DNA of 64,000 nucleotides from Telopea speciosissima (GCF_018873765.1 NC_057918.1:8378862-8442861), one strand, 5' to 3'; counted from the stretch's first letter, positions 1 to 16,930 are shown. Made by a program: numbers and translations. Notes: generated by a model from the letters alone, not told the origin.

Positions 1-1669
1 TTACCTGTTTAATATTGGCGAGGTAGATGGTTTACTTAATTAGCACCATCCTTATATATAGAATTGTTGGATTTATGTTGTTTTTGGTATGATTTGTGTT
101 TTAATTAAATTCTTAAACTTTTTTCATATATATTTACCTAAACTTTTTTTATAAGTTTTTATTCTTCCCAAAAAATTAAAATTTTACATCGCTTTCTCCA
201 ATAGATTTTTAAATGCCTCAATGGTATATTTTCACTATTTTTTTATCACTTCACATTTAAATATACTTTTAAGTACATATTGAGATGATCTGACTATGTA
301 TTTATTACAAAAAATACTACTTATTACATAAATTATTGATGTTATATTATCCCTTAAATATCTATTTGGTACATGTGATGCAATTTGACCAATTTTATGA
401 CATATTTTCTATGTATATATTAATTTAGTATCACTATGATGATTGCCAGTGTCTATATGGATATTAAAAAACTAAATATAGACATCAAAGCGATAATGAA
501 CTAATAATCATGCAATACATATTTAGGAAGTAGATTTAAAATAATGGTGAAAACCAAGGGAGAATGAGAGGTGAAATTTATTTTATTGGAAGAATTATAA
601 TAGATGTATCCCATAAGAGAGTTTGGGTAAATTTATGTTAAATATATATATATTTTTATAACAAATTTATTTTAAATTCAGAGAACTAGATTTCCCTAGT
701 TTAGAAAAAGACCCCATCTCACCCTCTCACACTAAGCTCCAAGTTTAACCGGATTTAACCCTAGTACTCTACCAGGTATCATAAGGAAGCTAGGAAAAAA
801 GGAAGTGCAAGAGATCTCTACTTGGTCACATGGTCTCTACACAAGCGTTTGGGCCATTAGCTGAGCATGCCTGGGTATCTACCTAGGGAACAAAAGCATC
901 ATCTCATGGTGCCCTGCGAGAGGGAGTATGAAACACCACCAAGTAGAGATATCTTGCCCAAAAAGGTAGATTTGTAAACGAACAATGCAATAAGACCCTA
1001 ATTTTGACACTTAAGAATATATGGGGCCTTGGATTGTACTCTTTGTATTTACCTAAATGGTAATTTGCATAAAAATTGAGATGCATGGATATGCACTCCA
1101 CATATCTATTATTGGGCCTTATTCTTATTGTGATATTCTTTCCATTTAAAATAAGACCGAGTTTCTCTTCACCCATGGTGGAATGACTTCCTATCCTAAT
1201 CGTGGTTGAATTCGACTCTCAAGGGTACAAAGGATTTTGTACAATAGAAAGAATGACATATTTGCCGTTAATTTACTTCACCATAGGTAAATGAAAACTT
1301 TTTACTTTAAATTGTGGCCAAAGGTTTTATACACAACAATATACATATATAGTCATGCCTTCAACCGTTGGATGGGGGGAGGAACGGGATGTGTTATTAT
1401 ACTGCTGCCCTCAACCCCATCCAACAATTGAAATGCACAGCTGTGCATAAAACCCCTCTCCTCAAACTATTGCATAAAGTTTTCGTTCATAGTAACCAAA
1501 GGGAACTCCCATAAATCTACTACCATCAGTCCTTTCTTTGTATGTTGGAGGTCCAAAATGCCTTCCATTGTGCCCAACATAAATTAAAGCCGCTATTGAG
1601 ATCGGATCGATTGTATCAGTCGATTCATATCAATAAAGATTGTGGCTGATACTGGATCGTTATCACCTC
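1..1669. other. AT-rich intergenic region, no gene seen
   Basis: No open frame here resembles a known protein and none carries splice-linked coding exons. The first 690 bases are very AT-rich with homopolymer runs. A small inverted repeat at 808-956 is listed separately. The 90-codon minus-strand frame at 904-1176 has no recognisable motif and is judged chance. Confidence 0.6.
808..956. repeat. Small foldback (inverted repeat)
   Basis: The 19 bases at 808-826 are the reverse complement of 938-956 with one mismatch, separated by about 110 bases. The arms centre on GATCTCTACTTGGT. This looks like the remnant of a MITE or a chance stem; no target duplication is evident. Confidence 0.4.
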
Positions 1670-1825
1670 CAATTCTTTGCCCGCTCCAATTCTCTCCAAT
1701 TCCTCACATATGAATAGAAATGACCACTCTACCCCACCTTGGGTAGTGTATTCGGGCAGGGGATAGGGTGGTCATTTTCGCTCCTATGTGAGGAATTGGA
1801 GGGAATTGGAACGGGCAGCAAATTG
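1670..1825. repeat. Foldback MITE-like element, core-sharing family
   Basis: The left end (TTTGCCCGCTCCAATTC, then CTCCAATTCCTCACAT) is mirrored by the right end (ATGTGAGGAATTGGAG, then GGAATTGGAACGGGCAGC), giving arms of roughly 50 bases around a short centre. The centre, CCCCACCTTGGGTAGTGT followed by TTCGGGCAGGGG, recurs in two other foldbacks at 49546-49724 and 55653-55812. It has no coding capacity. Confidence 0.65.
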
Positions 1826-2025
1826 AAAGTGATAAAAATTCATACCAATGCCAGCCTAATATTGGACCATTGTACAAAAACCAGAGGGAGCAAAAGTTAA
1901 AAAATGGTATCGGAATCTTGGGGCTAAAGCGTCCAATTTGGTCCAATACAATCGATCTACATAGGTATCGAGATTGGAGACTAAAACCCTGGTTCTTGAC
2001 AGTTGACACGTGTAAAATTCGGGAT

Positions 2026-2396
2026 TGGATCAGATGTGAGCTAGATCTGGATCAGAACCGGTCGAGTCTGTTCCCGATTCTGACTGATCTATCTCATTCA
2101 ATCCTTGTACGGAAAAAACATAGAGCGCATCAAAACACCGATTCCAATTTCCAAAGCCAGTCCAGACCGATCCTGATCCGGATACCGCTTTCATGTTTTA
2201 AAACCCTAAAATCCATTCGGGATTGGATCAGAACCGGTCGAGGCTGATCCCGATTCTGACCGATCTATCCCATTCAATCCTTGTACGGAAAAAACATACA
2301 GAGCATTAAAAAAAAACCGATTCCAATTTCTAAAGCCAATCCAGACCAATCCGGATCCGGATACCGCTTTCATGTTTTAAAACCCTAAAATCCCCT
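2026..2396 (+). repeat. Direct tandem duplication upstream of the spermidine synthase gene
   Basis: A segment of about 176-179 bases is present twice head to tail, roughly 2040-2215 and 2217-2394. Shared landmarks include GGATCAGAACCGGTCGAG (2049 and 2225), TTGTACGGAAAAAACATA and GATACCGCTTTCATGTTTTA. Each copy ends in AAAACCCTAAAATCC, which contains a telo-box-like AAACCCTAA. The copies differ by scattered substitutions and small indels, so the duplication is not brand new. It lies a few hundred bases upstream of the probable transcription start. Confidence 0.85.
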
Positions 2397-2699
2397 TCTA
2401 CCCAAAAAAAAAGAAAAAAAAAGAAGCAAAAACCCTAAAATCCCTCTAGGATTCAATCAGTGGCAATTATGTAAAAAAAAGGAATATAACGGGTGATGCT
2501 ATATTCTGACAATGAGAGCCCCAAAAGGTCTGAACCCTAATTGAGAGTTCTATCATTCATTTTTGCTTTATGGCGATCCCCTTGCCTTCTATTTTTTAAA
2601 ATATTTGTAGGAGTCCCATGAAGATATATACATTATATATATTATGTACTTGAATAGTAATAATTGCTTTTTTACTGTTGATTCTTCTTATAGTGCGTC

Positions 2700-8199
<5,500 letters not shown>

Positions 8200-8560
8200 G
8201 GAAAACATCTAAAGAACATAGGCTAGTAGTGTTTAGCTATTGTAATTTACTTGCCAATCTCCCTCATTGAGACGGTCCATATTTTGTATTGGGCTGCTGA
8301 ATAAATTGAGGTCTGAATATTCACAATAATAAATACACAATTTGAGGCTGAAATCACAAATGGTTCTACTAATAACATGGTTCTCCATTGATCTCATGAA
8401 ACTATCAATGAAACATGGAATTGCTGAATGCTGATGATGCAGGATTGCTATTAAATCTTCTTTAAGCTGGAGACATCTGGCATCGTGAACTTTGCTACGG
8501 CTAGAGTCCATTTGGACTTGCCATAAAAGGTTCACCTCAAGTATACGTCTGTATTACTGA
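8200..8560 (+). terminator. Probable 3' UTR and polyadenylation region of SPDS
   Basis: After the TGA at 8197-8199 the sequence is AT-rich. It has a candidate poly(A) signal AATAAA near 8301 (GCTGAATAAATTGAG) and further AATAA motifs near 8325. The actual cleavage site cannot be determined from sequence. Confidence 0.4.
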
Positions 8561-10680
8561 AGTTTTCTGACTTAGAAAAACTACATTAGTTTGAGAGCTT
8601 CCGTGTGATACATGTTGATTGAGGCCCAACTTACAAGAATTGGGGAATAAAAATTAGGGAAAGGTATGGGCACGTTGCCTGCGGTACACATCCTCGCAGA
8701 ATCACTAGTCCCTTTATACAATGAACTAAATAATGTAGTATTGAGGTATTGTTGTGTTTCAGGAAGTTGAAGACTTGGTGCCCTTGTTCGAGTCTCCTGT
8801 TTTCACTGTGTTTTAAGACCCCTCTCTCTCTCCCTCTGCCCAACTCCCCCCTCTCATTCTCTAATAGCTATAGTTAAATTTCCATGGGACACTTGTAGAA
8901 CCTGAATAAAGTCATTCTTATGGAGGGTTTGAAATAGGATATTTGAGTTAGGTTCAAAGTTTCCTTCACAGCAGATCATTGGGACAAAAAAAATCTCCTT
9001 AATATCAGTTTCTACATGGCCCCTACATATCTGCTACTGGGCAACACTCTTTTTTTTTGGGTTGGGTTGGGTTGGGTTGGGGGGGGGGGGGGATAGGGAA
9101 GATAAAGTTAGGGATGTAAATGGATAACCAAAAATCCAAATTCAATCCACATCTGTATCCGTTTAGGGACATCCGTATTTGTTTAGAGATATTTGAAAAA
9201 AAAAAATTCGAATACTCTGATAAAAATCTGTCCAGAAAAAAATTGGAATACTTAATAATAAAAAATTAAATAAATAATGATCTTGAGGGTTTCTGAAGAT
9301 TCAACAGGTTCTAGAATTGAGGATTTTCGACCATCCATTTACATATTTGTCTAGGAGGAAGGTACGGGTTACACAAGACAGAGATGTAAACGGATGGTCA
9401 AAAATCCAAATTCGATCTGCATCTGAATCCGTTTAGAGTTATGCCGAATCTGATCCATCTACGTCCGTAGATAAACTATATATTAACACCCTCCCCCTCC
9501 AAAAAAAAATACCCTTGATTCCTTACTCCCTTTGTATTCAATCCCAAGTCCTCACTACAATCAGGTGAAGCCCTTACCAGCTGCACATGGGATCAGCAAT
9601 TGGAAGATATGAGTATAGAAGCTCAATCAATGGTACTCCATACGGTTATGGTTGTGATGGGACACCAAATTTGACGCATGACGAATCTATTGATACAGTA
9701 AAAATACAAGGGTTGGTTTTCCGATTGGCCTTCCATGCAGCCCAAAATGATGAACTATCTATGAGGAAGAAAAGTGTATTTGCATATAATCATATGCCAA
9801 TGTAGAGTTGTGGGGGTATATCTGTTCTACTAGTTTAACATTAATGGTCATTATTGAGATGCATTGATATAAATTTCCCTTAAGCCTCCTTTTACCATGT
9901 ATCATGCAATTGAAACTAAAGTTACATCGAAATTCTTTCCTGACTCATTTTCACTCTAATGGTAGTTACAGCAGCTTGGCATTGGAACAACATTCCTTCT
10001 GGTCCATTTTTATTCTCATGGCAGTTGCAGCAGACTGGCATTGGAGCTCCTGTTAGGAGATCACTTTGATCTCTGACTCATTAATGATTCACTTGAAGGG
10101 TTCAAGGAGTATGGATTAGAAAGTGGAGGAATCAAAAGAAATTGAATATAAGATAACATTGGGTAAACAACATCGAAGATTATTAAATAAAGTGATGAAA
10201 AGTAAGCTTTACACCATTTAGTTTGGTGTATGTCAACCCATTTCCGTTCTCCATGAACAGATAATCATCGAAAAAGATTAAACCAGCAAGGTTTAGCTTC
10301 CATATAAAATTCTGTGACCTCACTTCTCATGACACCAAAGATATCGTAGTTTTTTTTTTTTCATGTGAAAAAGCTATCGTAAATTTAATTTTACATTAAC
10401 ACAACATCAAAGTTGAGCTTGATTTTTACAAGAAATTAATTCTACGATGAACTTACAGAAAGGAAACCGTGGAGGGGGGGGGGGGGAATCATCCCAAACA
10501 AAGATCAGAATACACTCAACAGAGGAAGGAGCTTCTCACAACTACTGCCTCCAGACAAAGGGACTCTATTTTTTGGCCAACCAAGCTTGTAATTTCGTAG
10601 TGAAGAATCTCGGGATTATTCTCACAGATGGAGGTATTTTATGCCGAGGAAAGCCTGTCATCTCTAAGACTGATAGTCTT
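8561..10680. other. Convergent intergenic region between SPDS and the membrane-protein gene
   Basis: No gene recognised. It contains a (TTGGG)n/poly-G tract near 9058-9092 and diverged repeat copies at about 9112-9480. The latter have GTAAATGGATAACCAAAAAT and CCGTTTAG motifs related to elements near 50.2 and 52.1 kb. The 72-codon frame at 9587-9805 shows no recognisable domain. Confidence 0.5.
9112..9480. repeat. Diverged GTAAACGGAT-type repeat, two partial copies
   Basis: GATGTAAATGGATAACCAAA near 9113 and GATGTAAACGGATGGTCAAA near 9384 each lead into AAATCCAAATTC, TCCACATCTGTATCCGTTTAG or close variants. This makes two partial copies of the same repeat within about 370 bases. They resemble the ends of the 260-bp elements at 50.2 and 52.1 kb. 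Confidence 0.5.
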
Positions 10681-13600
10681 TTAAAGAGGGAGCTGCACTG
10701 TCACGTCATGGTAGTCTCTCAAGTTCATCGAGAAGACACACAGAGAGTGAGGAACAAAGAAATATATAGCAAGGAACACAAGAACCCCCAGATCTGCTTC
10801 CTCACCAACTGCGGGCTGCGGAGGATTCCTCCAGTATGTCTGACTGGCACACCACAGGCAATATAGGATTGCAATGACTAGAATAAGTCTAATAGATTGA
10901 CCTGATTGTGCTCGAGACTTTACAGGCTTCACTCTGCAGGAGAGAGAACAGTACAATCTGCTCAGATAAGATGGTGGTGATATATTGCAAATATAACATT
11001 TTTCATAAAGTAGATAGATAACCTGAGCAAATGTAATAAGCTAGAGAATGGATCATCTCCGCTTAAAAACAAAATCTCAGAGCAGCACTACAATGACATA
11101 ATGGACAACAAGTCTTCCTAAAGAAAATGCAGGATGAAAGGAAAAACATGCAATGTCTAGAAGATCACACCTGTTGATGTAAATGAACCCTCCTATTAAG
11201 CAAGAGCACAAGAATCCAACCACAACAACAGCATCAGGGTTGACGGGAGCTCGACTTTTCCACCAGCCTGTGCTCAATATCCACGAATACATTGAGGAAT
11301 GGCCATTTTCCTGTGAAATTAAATCATAGTATGCAGTTAATTGTTAAATTGAGGCAAAGGAGAGACAGTGGCCTGCACTTCATATCATACATGTAGCCCC
11401 ATCACTGTGAGCCATTTCCATGAACTGGCAAGGTTAAAAAAAATGACCAGATGGTTTCCTCAATTGTAAAAGTAAAACTTTGATGGCGAATAATGAAAAT
11501 AATGCTGCAAGAGCTCCAAGAAATGTCCCCAAGACAAGCTATCAGAAGTTTCTAGTTATAAGAGCCTCCCGTTAGCAGCCCGAAATGAGAGGTTGTCATA
11601 GGAAACTTGGATAAGGAAGATGTCCAGCATGAGATACTAATAACTTGGAGGATGAGTACTTAATAATGCCTATATGCCCAATGGAACCTCTTAATAGGTT
11701 CTGGACATGTTAGTCAAGCATTCCCATCTCCAAATCTCTACTAATAGGCACATTGTCCAAGCTGTACTTCACTCCTTAATTCTTTCTAGTGATGAAAAAC
11801 AAACCATTCACTCTCCAGGCAATTTCTCAATCTGCCAGTTACTGGCTATTTTAGCTTATCTGTTCCATAAGGAGTTAAATATGAGATGGATTTCCAGTCC
11901 TCAATAGAACACCTTTGCCAGATATAAGGGGAACAACTCATTAATAATTACGGAGCATTGGGAATGTAATAGTAGGAACATAATCTTATTGAATAAGAAC
12001 TTCCTCACCACATAATTATGCTGAAGTGCTCTTTTTCGTTGGATGTAACAAGTATGGCTTTGAATAGAGTTGATTGAAGAAAAAAGATCCATGTGCTTTT
12101 TCATTGGATGGAGATCATAACAAGGAAACTGAGTTTGAAAGCTCAGTTTTCCTCTAGGATCCAGGTGCAAAGGACATGGATATAGATTTTAGTGTCTGAC
12201 ATGTGTATGCATCTGCAATCACTGTTTTAGGAATCGATCTCGGCCAATACCGATCTGGATCGGCCTGTTTAGACAGATTTGCCCCTGGTTTTCAATAGAA
12301 ATCATTTTTTTGGGTACTTTTTTACCCTTGGTCTACACCGATCCACCGATACGGGATTGCCCAGAATAGGAATCGCCGACTGCCGATACCGATACGGATC
12401 AGGCGATTCCGGAGATCCGATATTGATCCCTAAAACTGTCCCTGCAATAGACAGTTATATGGGCTTACATAGAAAACAGAATTGGAGGTGGCAATGTCTA
12501 AGGCAAATTTCTTGAAAAATAAAGTTCCATTGTTTAATTGATTTCAATAAGCACAATAGTCTTTTGGATTACTGAGTTATTACCGCAAAACCCACACGCA
12601 GGTTTCTCTCCATGTCTAACTAACCAATTGACGGGGTATCTTGATGGAAAATAACCGTTCAATGAGATTGAGGAGAATGCTGAAAAATTCAGCAGCAACT
12701 TTATTGACAGCTGAGTATGAGTTGTATAGAAAATGGAATAATTAGTAACATCTTGATTGCAAATCAATAACACCTTGTAGAAATGAGCTTGATGTTCTCC
12801 ATGTACCATAGGACATCAGATTTTTATCGATATAAGCTATATTTAACCTAAAAAAGGTGCCATGCATGACTTCTTTTGTATTATATTGTTTATATTTGTT
12901 TGTTGACTTGTTCTGTATATAATAAATAACGGTGCATCTTTTTGTCACCAAAGTGGTGAAGTGAGAAGTTGTAACCTTCTTTTTGATCGCCCGTTGTCTT
13001 ATCCTCAAAAGTTCTTTAAATCAGGGGTAAAAAAGGGTTTCAAAATAATTTGAAATTGACTTATCATTATGCCATTCTCAAAAACTGTCATTCTCTTACA
13101 AGTTTTTCGAGTACCCATGTAAAATGACAGGAGTTACCCTCGATGAAAAAAGAAGTGTGTTATACTAAAAGGGCAAAAAAGTAAGGTTACAACTTATTTT
13201 TCACCAACTTTAGTTACAAAAAGAATTTCCCTAAATTAATAGTGTATCTCTACCATTAAAAGAATATACATATTTCAGTCTGTTCAGTTTGAATGGCTAT
13301 CACTCTGATGCCTTTACTGATCGCTTGGTTTTTTTTTTTTTCAACACTCTTTCTCACTTAAATGTTTTCTGATGTCATAGTCATAATCAAATCAACCACT
13401 GAGTGAGGTTGGTTTCCACCACCCCGGGGGGACTAGGTTGATACTTGATACAGGAAAAATGATGCAGAGTTTCATTCCTAGATATCAACATATAATTCAT
13501 GAACTAGTGAGAAAGGAGGGAAAAAAGGAAAAAGGCTTTAAATTCAAAACATATCACAGAACAGTAGTCATCTACAACAGAAGATAATTTCCTTCGAAAT

Positions 13601-14982
13601 GCAATACATCACTAGTCACTGGTACTAAGTACAAAAAGCCATCCAAAAACATTGGCTACCTATACAAATTGGAGTATGGGGGGAGGATCTCACCTCAAAC
13701 AAATGATCCAAGAAAAAATGTGATAAAGAGCCTGCAGACACTAAAAGCAGACATTGCCTTCTACTGAGTGATACCTGCAGCAAGTAACAATCCAAAAGGA
13801 AGAAAAAAATGTTAATTCAGAAGTGATTCCATGAAGAAAACTACAAAATCAGATTTAGCTTCAAAAAACAATTCAAGGATGCTGCAGGTGCACCTGCTTA
13901 TAAGAAGCAAGATAGTTCCACAAGCTCCTATGCCCCCACATAATGCAATGAGCATGCCCCTCACTCCAAATATCTCAAAGAGCCAATTCCATCAACTTCA
14001 ATGAACCCAGACGCAAACAACCGCTTGGCCGGTTGGTTGGTGGCTTGCCGGTTGGAGTGCATGCCCCCCAAGAGGTCAAGGGATCGACATTCATGGTTTG
14101 CGTATTGTGCCAAAAAAAGGCACCCCCTCTCCCCCCTTGGTAGTTGTAGGTTTCTGTTGGTTTGTCTTAGCCTCCCCTTTGTAGCTTAGATTAGGATAGA
14201 CCCAAAAAAAAAAAAAAAAAAAACAGAACCCAGACATCCCATACTAGACAAATGCACTGACCCCAGAATCAAATTGATCTGACCAGCCTTCGTTCATATT
14301 CTCGAAAGATGAGAAAACTATGATTATCCAAATGCAGAAACTACTGAACCCATCCAAATTCCAACCCAACCCATTAAGTTCGGATAAATAAGCCCAATTT
14401 GTACTTCTAAAAGTATGGAAATTGAAAAAACTCCAACCAGAAATTCATAGAACATATGGACAAACGTCATCGACTAGCCACAAAACCAAGAGACCAAAAT
14501 TTGATCGAACATTCAGGAATTCAAGACCCCAAATTAAGTGTTACCGAATTTAAAATTGAAGATCATGATGTAAAAAAAAAGAAAAGGGATGGGGGGAGGG
14601 GAGGGTGGGAAGAGAAAAATAGACTGAGAAAGGAGGTCGTAGGTTTCTTATTTCTACGGAAACTCACCCCAGAAACAGAATCGAGAACCCCTTTTTGGAG
14701 TAAGATTCTGGAAAGCCAACTGTAAAAGAGAGACAAGGGAAGACCGAGGAGTAGGACGTAGTAGAAAGGATGGTGAATCGTATCCATGATTAGAGAACCG
14801 AAGCTCCTGCCGACGCCGAGAGTGGAAGTGAGCCACTCAGAGAAGGAGCCGAGGTCTGGACCCAGGAAGGCGTTGATAGCGTAAACGAGGCAGTGATGAG
14901 GGCTGAACCTTCCATGGGAAACGCTCATGAGACCCACCCCTGATCCCAGAGTATACATCATATGAGGACCAGGGCCTGGCAT
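10681..14982 (-). CDS. Conserved plant multi-pass membrane protein of unknown function, 4 exons
   Basis: Exons on the minus strand: 14982-14668, 13774-13694, 11310-11171 and 10933-10681, all joined at GT-AG in compatible phase, giving 262 residues. The protein starts MPGPGPHMMYTLGSGVGLM, a start I recognise from plant proteins annotated only as transmembrane or hypothetical. At least four or five hydrophobic segments are visible: about residues 72-95 (YYVLLLGLPLSLFYSWL), 112-126, 145-166 (AVVVVGFLCSCLIGGFIYI), 182-202 (IRLILVIAILYCLWCAS) and 223-243 (LGVLVFLAIYFFVPHSL). Conserved polar motifs lie near the membrane: SPHHCLVYAINAFLGPDLGS, IHHPF and SHFFLDHLFEENG. These His/Asp clusters recall membrane-bound metal-dependent hydrolases (YdjM/DUF457-like), but that is only a resemblance. 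The presence and structure of the gene are secure; the function is unknown. Confidence 0.88.
12228..12445. repeat. Diverged GATACCGAT-rich repeat in intron 2 of the membrane-protein gene
   Basis: The stretch is rich in permutations of CGATACCGATACGGAT and GATCGG, running from GGAATCGATCTCGGCC to GATCCCTAAAACTG. Similar material lies near 1590-1650, 16955-17115, 25005-25105, 45935-46150 and 59160-59330. It suggests a dispersed, highly diverged repeat family of non-coding type. Confidence 0.4.
12937..13224 (+). mobile_element. MITE with ~48-bp terminal inverted repeats, copy 1
   Basis: The left end begins TCTTTTTGTCACCAAAGTGG and continues into AAGTTGTAACCTTC. The right end is its inverse, GTAAGGTTACAACTT followed by CAACTTTAGTTACAAAAAGA. 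The interior has TTATCATTATGCCATTCTC and ACTAAAAGGGCAAAAAAGT. Two further copies occur in this window, reversed at 41851-42096 and direct at 54128-54353. No transposase is encoded. This copy is inside intron 2 of the membrane-protein gene. Confidence 0.75.
14013..14225 (+). mobile_element. SINE-like retroposon with poly(A) tail and perfect 10-bp target duplication
   Basis: The insert is bounded by GAACCCAGAC at 14003-14012 and again at 14226-14235. It ends with 20 uninterrupted A residues (14204-14223). About 190 bases precede the tail. They include AGAGGTCAAGGGATCGACAT, where GATCGACAT approximates a pol III B box, so a tRNA-derived SINE is likely; a clear A box is not seen. It sits in intron 1 of the membrane-protein gene, in antisense orientation to that gene. 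The intact tail and exact duplication suggest recent insertion. Confidence 0.75.
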
Positions 14983-15115
14983 TGCTGGGCATAAACTTCC
15001 TGTTCAGGTCGAACGCCCACCTCTGCTCTCCCTTCTGCAACAACTTCGCCAGTTGACTAGCTGAGGTAGAGTCCAAGACGTTAGGGTTATGAGGTCGTTT
15101 TATGTTTTTGGCCAT
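14837..15115 (-). other. Possible upstream ORF overlapping the membrane-protein start codon
   Basis: On the minus strand an ATG at 15115, in strong context (AACATGGCC), opens a 92-codon frame beginning MAKNIKRPHNPNVLDSTSAS. The frame runs past and out of frame with the main ATG at 14982, whose context (GCAATGCC) is weaker. If transcription starts upstream of 15115, this uORF would reduce main-frame translation. The peptide is not recognised as a domain, and the transcription start is unknown. Confidence 0.35.
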
Positions 15116-15334
15116 GTTTAGCAGGTTGAGCTTCGTTCAGGTGGATTCCATTAACCTGTGAAGTGGACCCTAGTTTTCGTATAGACTCAACCCTAGCCAA
15201 ACAGCCGGTATAAGAATCGACCCCGATTGATTCCAATCTGGATTGGCTGGATCTGATCCGATTTTTTAATCCATGTTCTCTGATATTCATCCAAGATAGA
15301 AGCACAATGACAGCCGTCAGTGAAGGAATTCCTC

Positions 15335-15515
15335 ATTGGGATCCAGTTCCACTCAAGGGAGCTCAACACCAAGGGATTACCTAGGGGCATGCAAGGGTTG
15401 GGCTGTGCCGCACACATCTCAATGTGCTGCACTCTTTGGAGAGTATGTGTGCAGTACAGTTCAACGGCTGGATGCCCCCTAGATGTGTTGGGCTCCCTGA
15501 AGAGTAGCTTAATCC
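15335..15515. repeat. Foldback MITE-like element, GGGCTGTGCCGCACACATC family, copy 1
   Basis: The left arm (GGGAGCTCAACACC... GGGGCATGCAAGGGTTGGGC... GCCGCACACATC) pairs imperfectly with the right arm (ATGTGTGCAGTACAGTT... GGCTGGATGCCCCCTAG... GTGTTGGGCTCCCTGAAGAG). Arms are about 65-80 bases. A second copy with the same architecture is at 25678-25832. There is no coding capacity. Confidence 0.75.
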
Positions 15516-16049
15516 TCCTCATCATGGCCGGAGGAAAATTGGACCATTGTTAAATGACCCATGCATTGTGGCAAAAATTCTATTGCACAATAGCTTGTGC
15601 CACATGGAAAGATAATGTGGCAAAGGTTAACATTTGTTATCTAGCTCTCAATTACTTGCTCCTCAATTTAGGGGTATCAATCGATCGATTTGGACTGATA
15701 TTGATTCGATTTCAGTGTGAGAATAAATGAGTCTAAAACATGATCTAATAAGGATACACTGGTTTTAGTTCAGTTTTGGTTTAGTTACCATTTTTTATCG
15801 GTTTGTTTTTTCGTTTTACTATTCATTTCTTGTCGGATTATATCATATTTGGTCCGGTTTTTTAACTTCAATTCTGTGTCTTGTCAGTTTCAGTACGGTC
15901 TGGATTGGTTTTATTGTCGCAAAACCTCAGTCCGAAACATGATCCCATAACGAGCTATGTTTTGACACCCTTACTCCCCATATGCATGTAGTAATATAGT
16001 CATTAAAAAAAAATTGAGTACACCATTGGTGTATGTAAACTGATCCTAC

Positions 16050-16930
16050 ATTACATTACACAAAAGGGAAGAGCAAGAAGTGAGGTGTCTTTCTTCGCAA
16101 ATCAAGAGCAAAACAGCCAATCCCAAAACCCCGTGGAACTCTGATAATGTGCGAGGTACCAACCAACTGTGTTAGCAGTTTGCCTTCAAGGGTACAACAA
16201 TTACAAGAAGAAGAAGGGCCGCAACCCAAAACACCGTGAAAGGGTCCTAATCATGACTAGAAAAACGAGTTCTCTGAGAAGAAAGATGCCTAGTTTTACT
16301 TGGAGATGTAGAAACCATCACCTAAATCTTCAATCCAACCGATTCACATCTCCAGTGGTACAATTTAGCCAATATTTAGATCTGAAAACCTCCAAACCTT
16401 GGATAACCACCTTAATCTCAGCTTTGACAGAATCACTAACAGCTACTGGGCATGAGAATGCAAGCTGAATAACTCCATCTTCATCAAAAATGAAAACGGT
16501 GTACCCAGTGAGTGAGGGTCTCGCCATTACGTTTGGGTTGGGTCATAATGTAGGCAGCCTTACCCTCGGTGCATAGAGACTGTTGCCCAAATTGAATCCA
16601 CAATCACTAGATCCTATGGAACAATCTTACCATTGCACCAAAATCCATCCTCAATTTTTCCACAATATTTAGCTTCAAGATGTTAGGTTAAGGAGGCTTC
16701 CACTCACATCAGATCACCATGGAAGAACAGTAGGGACGACCAAAGAGGACCAATCTTTGATGAAATAGTAAGCAGATATGAAAGGCTTCCAAAAGCAACA
16801 TCCATCTGGTAATCCTCAATATCCTATTGAGACGGTCTCAGCCATCCTGTAAACATTCAATTTTATCCTCTTCTCCCAGATGGTCCTAATGCCAACCAAA
16901 AGAACAAAGGCCACATCGAGTTGCCCATCT
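16050..16930 (-). mobile_element. LINE remnant: RNase H (RVT_3) domain of a plant L1-type retrotransposon
   Basis: Read on the minus strand, the segment starts with FWEDGQLDVAFVLL and IRTIWEKRIKLNVY, typical of the region before the RNase H domain. It continues with WKPP and LKLNIV near 16715-16660. After an inserted SINE it resumes with FDEDGVIQLAFSCPVAVSDS and VKAEIKVVIQGLEVF (16500-16375), the usual RVT_3 core. Stops and frameshifts break it, including a degenerate end that reads HIIRVPR then FAKKDTS near 16100-16080. It is a dead fragment of a non-LTR element, not a host gene. Confidence 0.7.
16486..16640 (-). mobile_element. Au-type SINE inserted in the LINE RNase H domain
   Basis: On the minus strand the element reads from TTTTGGTGCAATGGTAAG (A box TGGTGCAATGG) through GTGGATTCAATTTGG (degenerate B box). 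It then passes GGGTAAGGCTGCCTACATTA and CCCTCACTCACTGGGTACAC and ends in a short T-rich tail. This order matches the widely distributed plant Au SINE family as I know it. GAGGATGGA upstream and GAAGATGGA downstream may be a target duplication with one mismatch. It splits the LINE reading frame just before DEDG. Confidence 0.75.

Noticed and set aside
8780-8815. GTTCGAGTC motif resembling a tRNA B box
   Set aside because: The flanking bases do not form a T-stem, and no anticodon or acceptor stem can be built around it.
10447-10866. A 139-codon plus-strand open frame
   Set aside because: It is antisense to the last exon of the membrane-protein gene, whose minus-strand frame is clearly coding; the plus frame has no recognisable domain.
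16330-16527. A 65-codon frame starting MARPSLTGYTVFIF considered as a small gene
   Set aside because: Its first part is SINE sequence and the rest is a LINE RNase H domain fragment, so the start codon is an artefact of the SINE insertion.
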